A stretch of DNA of 64,000 nucleotides from Methylobacterium sp. PvR107 (lineage in GTDB: Bacteria > Pseudomonadota > Alphaproteobacteria > Rhizobiales > Beijerinckiaceae). The notes beneath the pieces were generated by a model. That model worked only from the letters and a program-made list of their open reading frames with translations. It was not told the DNA's origin and ran no database searches. The stretch spans positions 1,116,001 to 1,180,000 of the forward strand of contig NZ_JAFIBW010000001.1 of NCBI RefSeq assembly GCF_017833295.1, in the 5' to 3' direction. The translations under genes were made by a program, and so were the position numbers. The first letter of the stretch is position 1; each line of letters starts with the position of its first letter. Below are positions 1 to 9,433 of the stretch, piece after piece.

Positions 1-1
1 C

Positions 2-370
2 AAGGGGGCGGGTCTGCAGGCCGAGGCGCTGGCCGATGACCTGACCGCCGCCCTGCGGAAGAATTTCTCTGGCCGGATCGGCGGTCGCGGGCCGCGCCTC
101 GTGGTCGTGGTGACGAGCCTGTCGCTGCGGCCCTTTGCCGGCGCCGGCGCCCAGCGGGGTTTCGGCGGCAACTTCCAGACCGACTACATGGAGGGCGAGG
201 CACTGCTCGTCGGGCCCAAGGGGCAGGTGCTCGGGCGCTACCCGCAGATGACCGCGACGCCGTCGAGCTACGGCGGTGCGTGGTACGATCCGCAATTCGA
301 GCCACGCCGGCTCGCCGCCATCGCCGACATCTACGCCCAATGGCTCGCCCGCGACCTGCCTCGGGACTAG
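2..370 (+). CDS. Partial CDS, C-terminal part of an unrecognised protein
   Basis: An open frame enters from the left edge and ends at a TAG at 368-370, so the N-terminus lies outside the window. About 122 codons are visible. A hydrophobic strand (LVVVVTSLSLRPF, from about base 98) is followed by a glycine-rich stretch and a C-terminus with an alternating charged/hydrophobic helix. The pattern resembles the C-terminal half of a small periplasmic or lipoprotein domain, but I do not recognise the family and cannot see any signal sequence. It is followed by 51 bases and then the ELM1-family gene on the same strand. Confidence 0.6.
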   Translation, partial: KGAGLQAEALADDLTAALRKNFSGRIGGRGPRLVVVVTSLSLRPFAGAGAQRGFGGNFQTDYMEGEALLVGPKGQVLGRYPQMTATPSSYGGAWYDPQFEPRRLAAIADIYAQWLARDLPRD

Positions 371-421
371 AAGACGGCCGCCGGCCCCGGTCGGTGGTGT
401 GGGGCGTATCCGGTGAGGCGC

Positions 422-1471
422 ATGGCAAGCATCGACGTGTCGGAGGCGCAGACCGCGCCGGTCAGCAGTCCGGACTCGCGGCGTGAGCGCCTGCCCGAAC
501 TCGCCCGCGCCCGCGCCTGGATCGTCACGGACGGCAAGGCCGGCGACGAGAACCAGTGCGTCGGCATCGCCGAGACCCTGGGCCTTGCCTTCGAGCTCCG
601 GCAGGTGCCGGCATCCGGGCCGTTCGGCTGGATGGCGCCCTGGGGGCCGATCGATCCGCGCGAGGGGCCGCGCCGCCGCGCCGGCGCCCTGTCGGGCCCC
701 TACCCCGACATCCTGATCGCCTCCGGGCGCCGGTCGGTCCCGTACCTGCGCGCGGTGCGGCGTGCCACCGGCGGTCGGACCTTCACGGCCTTCCTGAAGG
801 ATCCTCGGACCGGCGCGGACAGCGCCGACTTCATCTGGGTGCCGGATTACGACGATCTGCGCGGTCCCAACGTCTTCACGACGCTGACGGCGCCGCACCT
901 CGTCACCGCGGCGCGCCTGGAGGCGGCCCGGGCGCGGCCCGACCCGCGGCTCGCCCGGCTCGACGGACCGCGCGTCGCGGTCCTGGTCGGCGGCGACAGC
1001 CGGCACCTGAGCTACCGCAAGACCGATATGATCCGCCTCGTGGAGGATCTCCGCGGGCTGGCCGCGCAGGGCTGCCGGCTGATGGTGACCATCTCCCGCC
1101 GGACGCCGAACCCGCTCCGGGACGCCGTCAAGGCGCTCGCCGCCGAGACCGGAGGCTTCCTCTGGGACGGCACCGGCGACAACCCCTACGTGGCCATGCT
1201 GGCGCTGGCCGAGGCGATCGTCGTGACCTCCGATTCGGCCAACATGGTCAGCGAGGCGGTGTCCACCGGCGCACCGGTGCTGCTGTTCGATTTGCCGCGC
1301 ACCTATATCCGGCATCGGCGGATGTTCGCCGGGCTGGCGATCGCCGGAGCGCTGCGGCCGTTCACCGGTCAGTTGGCAGATCTGACGTACAAGCCCATCG
1401 ACGCGACGCCGGTGATCGCGCAGGCGCTCGCGGACGCCTATGCTGCGCGCCGGGCGGCCGGACCAGCCTGA
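422..1471 (+). CDS. Mitochondrial fission ELM1-like family protein
   Basis: A 349-residue protein of the family named after plant ELM1, widespread in alphaproteobacteria and of unknown bacterial function. The N-terminal part carries the family-typical run [19 protein letters not shown], and the C-terminal half carries [13 protein letters not shown] followed by a PVLLFDLP strand. This arrangement resembles a GT-B glycosyltransferase-like nucleotide-sugar site, so an envelope role is possible but is only inference. I chose the ATG at 422; a GTG at 413 is in frame three codons upstream. The gene ends 14 bases before trxB and may be co-transcribed with it. Confidence 0.8.
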   Translation: MASIDVSEAQTAPVSSPDSRRERLPELARARAWIVTDGKAGDENQCVGIAETLGLAFELRQVPASGPFGWMAPWGPIDPREGPRRRAGALSGPYPDILIASGRRSVPYLRAVRRATGGRTFTAFLKDPRTGADSADFIWVPDYDDLRGPNVFTTLTAPHLVTAARLEAARARPDPRLARLDGPRVAVLVGGDSRHLSYRKTDMIRLVEDLRGLAAQGCRLMVTISRRTPNPLRDAVKALAAETGGFLWDGTGDNPYVAMLALAEAIVVTSDSANMVSEAVSTGAPVLLFDLPRTYIRHRRMFAGLAIAGALRPFTGQLADLTYKPIDATPVIAQALADAYAARRAAGPA

Positions 1472-1485
1472 GGAGATCGAGACAG

Positions 1486-2466
1486 ATGGCCCACACCCAC
1501 GCCCAGCTCGTGATCATCGGCTCGGGACCCGCGGGCTACACGGCGGCGATCTACGCCGCCCGCGCCATGGTCGAGCCGCTGCTGATCTCCGGCTTCCAGC
1601 CGGGCGGCCAGCTGATGATCACGACGGATGTCGAGAATTATCCGGGCTTCGCCGAGGCGATCCAGGGCCCGTGGCTCATGGAGCAGATGCGCCTGCAGGC
1701 CGAGCATGTCGGCACCCGGATCGTCTCCGAGTACATCACGAAGGTCGATCTCAAGCAGCGGCCGTTCCAGCTGGAGGCCGATTCCGGCGAGACCTATTCC
1801 TGCGACGCCCTGATCATCGCCACCGGCGCCCAGGCCAAGTGGCTCGGCATTCCCTCCGAGGCGGCCTTCCAGGGCGGTGGCGTCTCCGCTTGCGCCACCT
1901 GCGACGGGTTCTTCTTCCGCGGCAAGGAGGTGATCGTGGTCGGCGGCGGCAACACCGCGGTCGAGGAGGCGCTCTACCTCGCCAACATCGCCAGCAAGGT
2001 GACGGTGGTCCATCGCCGCGACAGCTTCCGGGCCGAGCGGATCCTGCAGGAGCGCCTGTTCAAGCATCCGAACGTCGAGGTGCTCTGGCACCGGGAGATC
2101 GCCGAGATCTGCGGCGTGCAGAAGCCCGCGCCGAACGTGACCCATGTCCGGCTCAAGGATCCGCGCTCGGGGGAGATCAGCGAGGTGAAGGCCGACGGCG
2201 TGTTCGTGGCGATCGGCCACCAGCCGGCGACCGCGATCTTCGAGGGGCAGCTGCCCATGCGACATGGCGGCTACCTGACCGTGAAGCCCGGCACCGCAGA
2301 GACCGAGATCCCGGGCGTGTTCGCGGCGGGCGACGTGACGGACGACGTCTACCGGCAGGCGATCACGGCCGCCGGCATGGGTTGCATGGCCGCTCTCGAG
2401 GCCGAGAAGTTCCTGGCCAATCTCGAGATCGGCGAGAGCCCGGTCCAGGCTGCCGCGGCCGAGTGA
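1486..2466 (+). CDS. trxB: Thioredoxin-disulfide reductase
   Basis: Flavoprotein of 326 residues that reduces thioredoxin with NADPH in the cytoplasm. Visible landmarks are the N-terminal FAD-binding GSGPAG (residues 12-17), the redox-active CATC (Cys136 and Cys139) followed by DG, the NADPH-binding GGGNTA at about 153-158, HRRDSFRA, and the C-terminal GVFAAGDV that closes over FAD. The length is normal for the family. The start has GAGGAGATCGAGAC just upstream as a ribosome-binding region. It lies directly upstream of an LsrB/VtlR-like LysR gene, an arrangement I recall from other Rhizobiales, where that regulator is linked to redox control. Confidence 0.97.
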   Translation: MAHTHAQLVIIGSGPAGYTAAIYAARAMVEPLLISGFQPGGQLMITTDVENYPGFAEAIQGPWLMEQMRLQAEHVGTRIVSEYITKVDLKQRPFQLEADSGETYSCDALIIATGAQAKWLGIPSEAAFQGGGVSACATCDGFFFRGKEVIVVGGGNTAVEEALYLANIASKVTVVHRRDSFRAERILQERLFKHPNVEVLWHREIAEICGVQKPAPNVTHVRLKDPRSGEISEVKADGVFVAIGHQPATAIFEGQLPMRHGGYLTVKPGTAETEIPGVFAAGDVTDDVYRQAITAAGMGCMAALEAEKFLANLEIGESPVQAAAAE

Positions 2467-2726
2467 GATGCGAAGGCCAGCTTGCAACCGGAGCTGGCAC
2501 GCGGCGCTTTCAACAACTTCCCGATCCGGGTGCTTGCGCCGGATCATGCACCATGCGCATAGGAGTGCTGACTGCGCCGGGATGCAGCAATTGCATACCC
2601 GCGCGGTGCCGTGGGTGCCTCTAAACCATCGGTACCGCGCAGTTCGCCCGGTGATCCGCTTCGTACGCCGCTTGCCCGGCTCCCTCGGGCATGGGCGACG
2701 AGCTTGCGCTGGTAGGGGTTCTTGCC

Positions 2727-3617
2727 TTGGATTGGGATAAGATCCGGATCTTCCTCAACGTCGCGGAGGCAGGCAGCTTCACCAAGGCGGGCGACGATAT
2801 CGGGCTCAGCCAGTCGGCCGTCTCTCGGCAGATCAGTGCGCTGGAGCGCGAGCTGAAGGCGCCGCTGTTCCACCGCCATGCGCGGGGCCTGCTCCTCACC
2901 GAGCAGGGCGATCTTCTGTTCCGCGCCGCGCGCGACATGAAGCTCCGCCTGGAAAACACGCGGGCGCGCCTCGTCGAGACCTCCGAGCGGCCGACGGGCG
3001 ACCTCAAGGTGACCACGACCGTGGGACTCGGGACGTCGTGGCTGTCGCAGCGTGTGGGCGAATTCCTCGACCTCTACCCGGACGTGCGGATCGAGCTGAT
3101 CCTCACCAACGAGGAGCTCGATCTCGCCATGCGCGAGGCGGATGTCGCCATCCGCATGCGGCGTCCGGCCCAGCCGGATCTGATCCAGCGGCGGCTGTTC
3201 ACCGTCCACTACCACGCGTTCGCAAGCCAGGATTACGTCAAGCGCTTCGGCGAGCCGAAGACCATCGAGGATCTCGACGACCATCGCCTCGTGTCGTTCG
3301 GCGGCAACGAGCCGTCATACCTCCTCGCCGCGCACTGGCTGGCCGATGCCGGCCGCGACGGGCGCGAGCGGCGCCACGTCCATCTCACCGTGAACAACAT
3401 CGGTGCCCTGCAGCGCGCCATGGAGGCGGGCGCGGGGATCGGGATCCTGCCGGATTACGCGGTCGACGGCGACCAGCAGCTTGTTCAGGTGCTGCGCGAT
3501 ACCGAGATGCCGAGCCTCGAGAGCTACCTGGTCTATGCGGAGGAAATGCGCTCCGTGGCCCGGGTCCAGGCGTTCCGCGACTTCCTGGTGTCGAAGGCGC
3601 AGCGCTGGACCTACTGA
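2727..3617 (+). CDS. LysR-family regulator, LsrB/VtlR-like
   Basis: A 296-residue LysR-type transcription factor. The N-terminal winged helix-turn-helix is clear: the helix SFTKAGDDIGLSQSAVSRQI at about residues 17-36, followed by LERELKAPLFHRHARG. The rest is a periplasmic-binding-protein-like effector domain. The opening DWDKIRIF matches what I remember of the alphaproteobacterial LsrB/VtlR group. I therefore prefer the TTG at 2727 (preceded by GGTAGGGG) over the in-frame ATG at 2691, which would add twelve unlikely residues. A 260-base gap separates it from trxB and probably holds its promoter. Targets cannot be read from the sequence; oxidative-stress or small-RNA control would be inferred from relatives. 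Confidence 0.85.
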   Translation: MDWDKIRIFLNVAEAGSFTKAGDDIGLSQSAVSRQISALERELKAPLFHRHARGLLLTEQGDLLFRAARDMKLRLENTRARLVETSERPTGDLKVTTTVGLGTSWLSQRVGEFLDLYPDVRIELILTNEELDLAMREADVAIRMRRPAQPDLIQRRLFTVHYHAFASQDYVKRFGEPKTIEDLDDHRLVSFGGNEPSYLLAAHWLADAGRDGRERRHVHLTVNNIGALQRAMEAGAGIGILPDYAVDGDQQLVQVLRDTEMPSLESYLVYAEEMRSVARVQAFRDFLVSKAQRWTY

Positions 3618-3668
3618 GCGCTGCGCGCGGGTCACATCCCTGTCCGGCGGGTGACGTCAGCGCCGCCG

Positions 3669-3757
3669 TCTTTGCGAGCGGCGCGAAGCGATCAAGGCGA
3701 CGCCACGAAATCGGACATCGCGCTGACCTGGGCCCCTTCGCTTTACTCGTGATGACC
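3669..3757. repeat. Dispersed repeat, family B copy 1
   Basis: An imperfect inverted repeat whose left arm reads GCGAGCGGCGCGAAGCGATC and whose right arm reads CTTCGCTTTACTCGTGATGA. It fills the space between the convergent LysR and msrP genes. Similar arms recur at 21388-21476 and partly at 24278-24357. No coding potential seen. Confidence 0.55.
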
Positions 3758-3798
3758 GTGCGGAACGCAGCGACAGACGCGTTCGGACGGAAGCCGCA

Positions 3799-4752
3799 TC
3801 ACACGAACAGCCGCTCGCCCTCCAGCCCCTTGTAGAGGCCGGCGACCTGCTCGCCGTAGCCGTTGTAGATCAGCGTCGGCACGCGCTGGTCGGTCCCGAG
3901 CACGCGCTCGGATGCCTGGCTCCAGCGCGGATGCGGAACGGCCGGATTCACGTTGGCCCAGAAACCGTATTCCGACGCCTGCAGCCCTTCCCAGAAGGTC
4001 TTCGGCCTGTCGGCCGTGAACGACACCTTCACCAGCGACTTCGCCGACTTGAAACCGTACTTCCACGGGACGGCGACGCGGATCGGCGCGCCGAACTGGT
4101 TGGGCAACGGCTTGCCGTAGATCCCGGTGACCATGAAGGCGAGGTCGTTCCCGGCCTCCGCGAGCGTCAGGCCTTCCGTGTAGGGCCAGGGATAGAAGAA
4201 GGCGCGCTGACCGGGCGCCATCGCCTTGTCCATGAAGGTCTCGAAGCGGATGTACTTCGCTCCCGAGGTCGGCTTGGCCAGCGCCACGAGCTTGGAGAGC
4301 GGGAACCCCGTCCACGGAACCGCCATAGACCACGCCTCGACGCAACGGTGGCGGTAGAGCCGCTCCTCGAGGTCGACCTTCCGGATCAGGTCGTCGACGC
4401 CGATCTCGAAGGGCTTCTCCACGAGCCCGTCGATCTTCAGCGTCCAGGGCTGGGTCTTGAGCGCGTTCGCGGCCGGCAGCACGGTCTTCGACGTGCCGAA
4501 TTCGTAGAAATTGTTGTAGTCGGCGCTGAAACGCTCCGGGGTCAGCGGCCGGTCGAGGGCGTAGGCGGGGTTCTGCGGCGCCGGGTAGAGCGGCTGATCG
4601 CCCGTGGCGGCGCGGACAGCCCGGCCACCCAGGAGCGATCCGGCCGCCAGTCCGGCCGCACCGCCGATCAGCGTGCGCCGGTTCAGGAAGACGGCCTCCG
4701 GCGTAACCAGATGCTCGGGAATTTCCCAACCGCGCTTGCGCTTGATCAACAT
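3799..4752 (-). CDS. msrP: Protein-methionine-sulfoxide reductase catalytic subunit MsrP
   Basis: Periplasmic molybdenum enzyme (formerly YedY) that repairs oxidised methionines in exported proteins. The 317-residue product has a twin-arginine-type leader (NRRTLIGGAAGLAAGSLLGG, residues 24-43). The presumed molybdenum-ligating Cys137 lies in RHRCVEAWSM, and the family run VPWTGFPLSKLV follows. The ATG at 4752 has a strong AAGGAGG just upstream and fits the leader, so an in-frame start at 4788 is not needed. The heme membrane partner MsrQ is not adjacent here; the next gene leftward is the LysR gene on the opposite strand. Confidence 0.93.
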   Translation of the reverse strand: MLIKRKRGWEIPEHLVTPEAVFLNRRTLIGGAAGLAAGSLLGGRAVRAATGDQPLYPAPQNPAYALDRPLTPERFSADYNNFYEFGTSKTVLPAANALKTQPWTLKIDGLVEKPFEIGVDDLIRKVDLEERLYRHRCVEAWSMAVPWTGFPLSKLVALAKPTSGAKYIRFETFMDKAMAPGQRAFFYPWPYTEGLTLAEAGNDLAFMVTGIYGKPLPNQFGAPIRVAVPWKYGFKSAKSLVKVSFTADRPKTFWEGLQASEYGFWANVNPAVPHPRWSQASERVLGTDQRVPTLIYNGYGEQVAGLYKGLEGERLFV

Positions 4753-4902
4753 GGCCGCCTCCTTGGATGTCCCGTGCGCACAACCCACAGATCGGCCCGG
4801 GCCGACAGGGGCGCAAGCGCCGCAGCCTCACCTTTCGGCGCCGTGCGCGCCGCGGTTACGCGATGCGCGGGCGGCGTCGCGACGCAGGGCGGCATCCGGT
4901 GA

Positions 4903-6657
4903 TCAGGCCGGGGGCGTCTCGTCGCGCAGCATCCGGCGCAGCACCTTGCCGACATTGGTCTTGGGCAGCGTGTCGTGGAGGACCACCCGCCGGGGGACCT
5001 TGTAGCCGGTGAGCTGCGTGCGCGCGTGGGCGCGGATGGCGTCGGTCGAGACCGACGGATCCTTCAGGACGATGTGGGCGACGACCATCTCGCCGGTCTC
5101 CTCGCTCGGCGCGCCGACCACGGCGCATTCGAGCACGGCCGGATGGGCGGCCAGGACGTCCTCGACTTCGTTCGGATAGACGTTGAATCCCGAGACGAGG
5201 ATCATGTCCTTCATCCGGTCGACGATGCGGAACTGGCCGTCGGCCTGCATCACCGCGACGTCGCCCGTGCGGAAGAACCCGTCCGGGGTCATCGCGCGGG
5301 CCGTCTCCTCGGGGCGGTTCCAGTAGCCGCGCATCACCTGCGGGCCGCGGACGCAGATCTCCCCCGGCTGCCCGACGGGCGCGACCTGCCCGGCGACATC
5401 GCGGATCGAGACCTCGGTGGAGGGAAGCGGGAAGCCGATCGTGCCGGAGAAGTCGCGCATCCCGTGCGGGTTGACGCACACAACCGGTGAGGTCTCCGAC
5501 AGGCCGTAGCCCTCGATGATCGTGTTGCCGGTCAGTGCCTTCCAGCGCTCGGCCACGGCCCGCTGCACGGCCGTGCCGCCACCGACCACGAAGTCGAGAT
5601 GCGAGAAATCCACCGTGCCGATCTTCGGATGGTTGATCAGCACGTTGAACAGCGTGTTGACGCCCATCAGGTGGGTGAAGTGGGTCCGGCTCAGCGTCTT
5701 CACCATGCCGTCGCAGTCGCGCGGGTTCGGGATCAGCAGGCACGCGCCGCCATTGCGCATGAACTGGAAGAAGCACGCGGTCAGCGCGAAGATATGGTAG
5801 AGCGGCAGTGCCGTCACCGCGCAGCGCCGGATGCTCGGATCCTTCGAGTTGAACCAGAGCTGCGACTGCTCGACATTGGCCATGATGTTGCGGTGGCTGA
5901 GCATCGCGGCCTTGGCGATGCCGGTCGTGCCGCCGGTGTATTGCAGGAACGCCAGATCCTCCGGCTCGACCCGCGCCGAGGCCGGCGGCAGGCTGCGGCC
6001 CCGGCGCAGGACGCCGGTGAACGGGATCGCCAGGCCGTCCGGCAATTGGAACGGCGGCACCGCCTTGCGCACGTGGCGGCTCGCCAGGTTGATCACCTGA
6101 CCTTTGAGCCCGAGTCCGTCACCGGGGCCGACCAGGGCAACCCGCTCGAGTGTCACGTCTGGCAGCGCTGCCGCGACTGTGGCACCGAAGTTTTCCAGGA
6201 CGATCAGGATCCGCGCGCCCGAATCGTTGATCTGCTGGGCGAATTCGCGGGGCGTGTAGAGCGGATTGGTGTTGACCACCGTGCCGCCGGCGAGGAGGAC
6301 GCCGAAGATCGCCACCGCGTAGGCCGGCACGTTCGGCAGCATGATCGCGACGCGGTCGCCCTTTGCCAGACCCTGCCCCTGCAGCCAGGCCGCGAGGTCC
6401 CGCGCCTGCTGCCCGAGGGTGGCATAGGTCATGGTCGAGCCGAAACACAGCATCGCCGGGCGATCGGCGAAGGCGGCCACGCTGGTCTCGAAGAGATCGA
6501 CGAGCGTTCCCAGGCTCGCCACGTCGATGTCTGCCGGGACACCGGCCGGATACGAGGCCAGCCAGGGCCGATCCGACGCCCGATCGCTCGGTGGGGACGG
6601 CATCGGTACGGACCTGGGCGCTTGAGCGCCGTGCTCGATCACGTTCGCCACATGCAT
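4903..6657 (-). CDS. fadD: Long-chain fatty acid-CoA ligase (AMP-forming)
   Basis: Adenylate-forming enzyme of 584 residues that activates fatty acids to acyl-CoA. The P-loop-like AMP motif YTGGTTGIAKA sits at 240-250, with LPLYHIFAL after it. A second core GYGLSETSPV, FRTGDVAVM and the C-terminal lysine region around LPKTNVGKVLRR follow, so both the large and the small domain are present. Residue 7 of the P-loop run is IAKAA where VSKGA is usual, a conservative change. The ATG at 6657 has GGGAGG upstream and gives the normal length. It follows a membrane protein gene 100 bases upstream on the same strand. Chain-length preference cannot be judged. Confidence 0.9.
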   Translation of the reverse strand: MHVANVIEHGAQAPRSVPMPSPPSDRASDRPWLASYPAGVPADIDVASLGTLVDLFETSVAAFADRPAMLCFGSTMTYATLGQQARDLAAWLQGQGLAKGDRVAIMLPNVPAYAVAIFGVLLAGGTVVNTNPLYTPREFAQQINDSGARILIVLENFGATVAAALPDVTLERVALVGPGDGLGLKGQVINLASRHVRKAVPPFQLPDGLAIPFTGVLRRGRSLPPASARVEPEDLAFLQYTGGTTGIAKAAMLSHRNIMANVEQSQLWFNSKDPSIRRCAVTALPLYHIFALTACFFQFMRNGGACLLIPNPRDCDGMVKTLSRTHFTHLMGVNTLFNVLINHPKIGTVDFSHLDFVVGGGTAVQRAVAERWKALTGNTIIEGYGLSETSPVVCVNPHGMRDFSGTIGFPLPSTEVSIRDVAGQVAPVGQPGEICVRGPQVMRGYWNRPEETARAMTPDGFFRTGDVAVMQADGQFRIVDRMKDMILVSGFNVYPNEVEDVLAAHPAVLECAVVGAPSEETGEMVVAHIVLKDPSVSTDAIRAHARTQLTGYKVPRRVVLHDTLPKTNVGKVLRRMLRDETPPA

Positions 6658-6757
6658 CGCGATGCCTCCCGTGGGCACGGCTCTGGACGGCCGAGTCCCC
6701 CCAACGCACAACTCGCCAACTCTGCGGGAACAGAGGCCGGCCCGCAAGGCAGAGGCC

Positions 6758-7492
6758 CTAGGGGGCTCGACGACGCCGGCTCAATGTCGCCAGCGCGGCA
6801 TGCGGCAGGGCGGCGGCGACCAGGAGGAGCGCTGCCAGACCGGCCTCGTCGGGCCGCAGCGCGCGGTGCGGCCAGGGACCGAGTCCCAGGCTGCCGCCGA
6901 GACCGATCATTGCCGCGCCGAACCAGAGGGCCAGGAAGGCCAGGAGGCCCGAGCCGACCCTGCGGAGCCGCGGCCTCAGGGCGCGGTTCGCCGCGATCAC
7001 GAACAGGCCGAGCACGCCGCCGAACACCGCCGCCGCCACGCCCGCGCCCAGCCCGTAGGCCAGCCAGAGGGGCTGGTGCGTGAGGAACGCCATCCCGCCC
7101 GTGGCGAAGCCGGCGCGCAGGACGAGGCCCCCGAAGGTCGGGTAGAGGCCGGCGAGCAGCAGGATCGCCGCGCCCGCGAGGCCAAACAGGAGACGGCGCG
7201 GCACGGAGGCCGGGCCGGGCTCCGCCGCCGTGGTCGCAAGATGCGCCAGACCGTAGACCAGCGCGAAGGCGAAGAGCGGATAGCGCCCGGCGAAGTACCC
7301 GAAGACCCAGGGCTCGGCGACCTCAGGGACCGCCGAGCGCTGGCTGAAGCCGGTCCCTGCCACGAGCGCCAGGGCGACCAGCATGGCTAGGATCGGGATC
7401 GACGCCTCCAGCAGGCTGCCGCTCCGGTGCCGCCGAACCGCGACGCTTGTGCGGGCCGGTTCGAATGCGGCTTGCGACGGCGCAGGCATCAT
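6758..7492 (-). CDS. Hypothetical integral membrane protein
   Basis: A 244-residue protein of unknown function with roughly six hydrophobic segments. They lie near residues 29-47, 65-86, 97-117, 125-155, 180-204 and 218-236, separated by short arginine-rich loops. No catalytic or transport motif is recognisable. The composition (long Ala/Gly/Leu stretches) is typical of a polytopic inner-membrane protein. It lies between fadD and pepA, both on the same strand, with 84 bases to pepA. The start could equally be the second ATG at 7489. Confidence 0.65.
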   Translation of the reverse strand: MMPAPSQAAFEPARTSVAVRRHRSGSLLEASIPILAMLVALALVAGTGFSQRSAVPEVAEPWVFGYFAGRYPLFAFALVYGLAHLATTAAEPGPASVPRRLLFGLAGAAILLLAGLYPTFGGLVLRAGFATGGMAFLTHQPLWLAYGLGAGVAAAVFGGVLGLFVIAANRALRPRLRRVGSGLLAFLALWFGAAMIGLGGSLGLGPWPHRALRPDEAGLAALLLVAAALPHAALATLSRRRRAP

Positions 7493-7576
7493 GCAGGCTC
7501 CCGAGCCGGGCGCGGAGTCCGAATCGCGCGGTTGGCCCGCTTACGGAACGGACCCGATGGCGGTCCGCCCGCGATC

Positions 7577-9085
7577 CTACCGGGCCTCGTAATGATCCTG
7601 GATCAGCCGGTCGAGCAGCCGGACGCCCCAGCCCGCGCCCCAGCTGCGGTTGATCTCGCTCGCGTTCGACGACATCGCCACGCCGGCGATGTCGAGATGC
7701 GCCCACGGCACGTCCTCGACGTAGCGCTTGATGAACGAGGCCGCGGTGGCGGCGCCGCCGTGACGGCCGCCGGTGTTCTTCATGTCGGCGAACTTGGAAT
7801 CGATCGCCTTGTCGTAGGCGGGGATCAGCGGCATCCGCCAGACCTTCTCGCCGGTGGCCTCGCCGGCGGCGTTGATGTTGCCCGCCAGCGTGTCGTCGTT
7901 CGAGAACATCCCGGCAATGTCCTGGCCGAGTGCCACGATGATGGCCCCGGTCAGCGTCGCGAGGTCGACGATCGCCTTGGGCTTGGCGCTGCGGACGATG
8001 TGGGTGATCACGTCGGCCAGAACGAGTCGACCCTCGGCGTCGGTGTTGATCACCTCGATGGTCTGGCCCGACATCGACGTCACGATGTCGGAGGGCCGGT
8101 AGGCGCCGCCGTCCGGCATGTTCTCGACGATGCCGATGGCGCCGACCACGTTGCAGCGCGCCTTGCGGGCCGCGAGCGCGCGAACCGCGCCGACGACGGC
8201 GGCCGCGCCGCCCATATCGCCCTTCATGTCCTCCATGCCGCCGCCGGGCTTGATGGAGATGCCGCCGGAATCGAAGATCACGCCCTTGCCGATCAGGGCC
8301 ACGGGGGCCTCGCCGGCGGGGCCGCCGTTCCAGCGCATGATGACGACCCGCGGCTCGCGGACGGAGCCCTGAGCCACGGCCAGCAGCGCGCCCATGCCGA
8401 GCTCGTGCATCCGCGCGGGCTCCAGCACCTCGATCTCGACGCCGAGCTTCGACAGGTCCGAGGCCCGCCGGGCGAATTCCTCCGGGAAGAGCACGTTCGG
8501 CGGCTCGTTCACGAGGTCGCGCGCCAGGATCACGCTCTCCGAGAGCGTCCGGGCGTTCTCGCCCGCGCGCGCCGCGCCCTGGTCGGCGAGCAGGAGGGTC
8601 AGCGCCGTGCCGGACTTCTCGTCGGCATCGGGCTTCTTCTTGGTCTTATAGCGGTCGAATGTGTAGTTGCGCAGCCGCGCGCCGAGGGCGAACTCGCCGG
8701 CCTGCGCCGCCGTCACCGTCGCGCCCGGCCAGTCGAGCACCACCCGGGCGGTCCGTCCCGCCACCTTGCTGGCGGTGAAGCCGCCGAGCACCGGCCAGTC
8801 GGTCTTGGCACGGTCCTTCTCGGAGCCGAGGCCGACGACGACGAGGCGGTCGGCCTTGACGCCCGAAGGGGCCGGGAGGCTCAGGGCCGTCAGCGACCGG
8901 CCCTTGAACTTCTCCGAGGACGCGGCGCGGGCGACGAGATCCGCCCCGGGGGCGCCCAACACGTCGCGGGCGGCCGCTCCGAGGACGAGATCGTCACCGA
9001 CGAAAACCACGAGATCGCCCGATCCGCCGGAACCCTGGCCGCTCTGTTCCAGGGGGCCGAAACCGATCTCGATACCGTCCGCCAT
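7577..9085 (-). CDS. pepA: Leucyl aminopeptidase, M17 family
   Basis: Cytoplasmic dizinc/manganese exopeptidase of 502 residues that removes N-terminal residues from peptides. The signature NTDAEGRL is at 347-354. The metal ligands expected for M17 are present: Lys267 and Asp272 in [10 protein letters not shown], Asp290 in KGDMGGAA, and Asp349 and Glu351. The N-terminal macro-like domain is normal in length. In some bacteria PepA doubles as a DNA-binding regulator, but nothing here tests that. It is divergent from the lpt operon across a 348-base intergenic region. Confidence 0.95.
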   Translation of the reverse strand: MADGIEIGFGPLEQSGQGSGGSGDLVVFVGDDLVLGAAARDVLGAPGADLVARAASSEKFKGRSLTALSLPAPSGVKADRLVVVGLGSEKDRAKTDWPVLGGFTASKVAGRTARVVLDWPGATVTAAQAGEFALGARLRNYTFDRYKTKKKPDADEKSGTALTLLLADQGAARAGENARTLSESVILARDLVNEPPNVLFPEEFARRASDLSKLGVEIEVLEPARMHELGMGALLAVAQGSVREPRVVIMRWNGGPAGEAPVALIGKGVIFDSGGISIKPGGGMEDMKGDMGGAAAVVGAVRALAARKARCNVVGAIGIVENMPDGGAYRPSDIVTSMSGQTIEVINTDAEGRLVLADVITHIVRSAKPKAIVDLATLTGAIIVALGQDIAGMFSNDDTLAGNINAAGEATGEKVWRMPLIPAYDKAIDSKFADMKNTGGRHGGAATAASFIKRYVEDVPWAHLDIAGVAMSSNASEINRSWGAGWGVRLLDRLIQDHYEAR

Positions 9086-9433
9086 GCCCGTCGCCCTGAC
9101 CGTTATCCCGGAGCTGCACTACGCACCCGCGCGCCGCACAGGTCATCCGCCCTGTGTAGCCGCTGATGCGGAGAACGCAACGCGGCGCGACAGCCCTGGA
9201 ATCGCCCCTTTTGTCGGGTCCCTGCCCTTCCGAGGGCGCGAGAGAGTAGGGTCACGGACGCGGGTTAACGCATCGCACCGTTTTGGGCTTGGATGAGGCG
9301 GATACCGACGACGCCGTCATTCCGGCCCTGCTGCGCAGTCCCGGAATGACGGGCGTGCCAGCCTGCGTGCGAAGCGGTTCAGCCGATCCGGTTTGCGGCC
9401 TTACGCCAGAGGACGAGCGGGACTGCCGGGCCG
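9086..9433. other. Intergenic region between pepA and lptF
   Basis: 348 bases between divergent genes, expected to hold both promoters. It contains a short perfect hairpin of dispersed repeat family A (9316-9350). I see no convincing consensus promoter and no gene. Confidence 0.5.
9316..9350. repeat. Dispersed repeat, family A copy 1 (short hairpin form)
   Basis: The arms GTCATTCCGG and CCGGAATGAC are perfect reverse complements around a 15-base loop. This is the minimal form of an element seen in longer form at 14488, 27332, 36407 and 37223. Confidence 0.7.
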
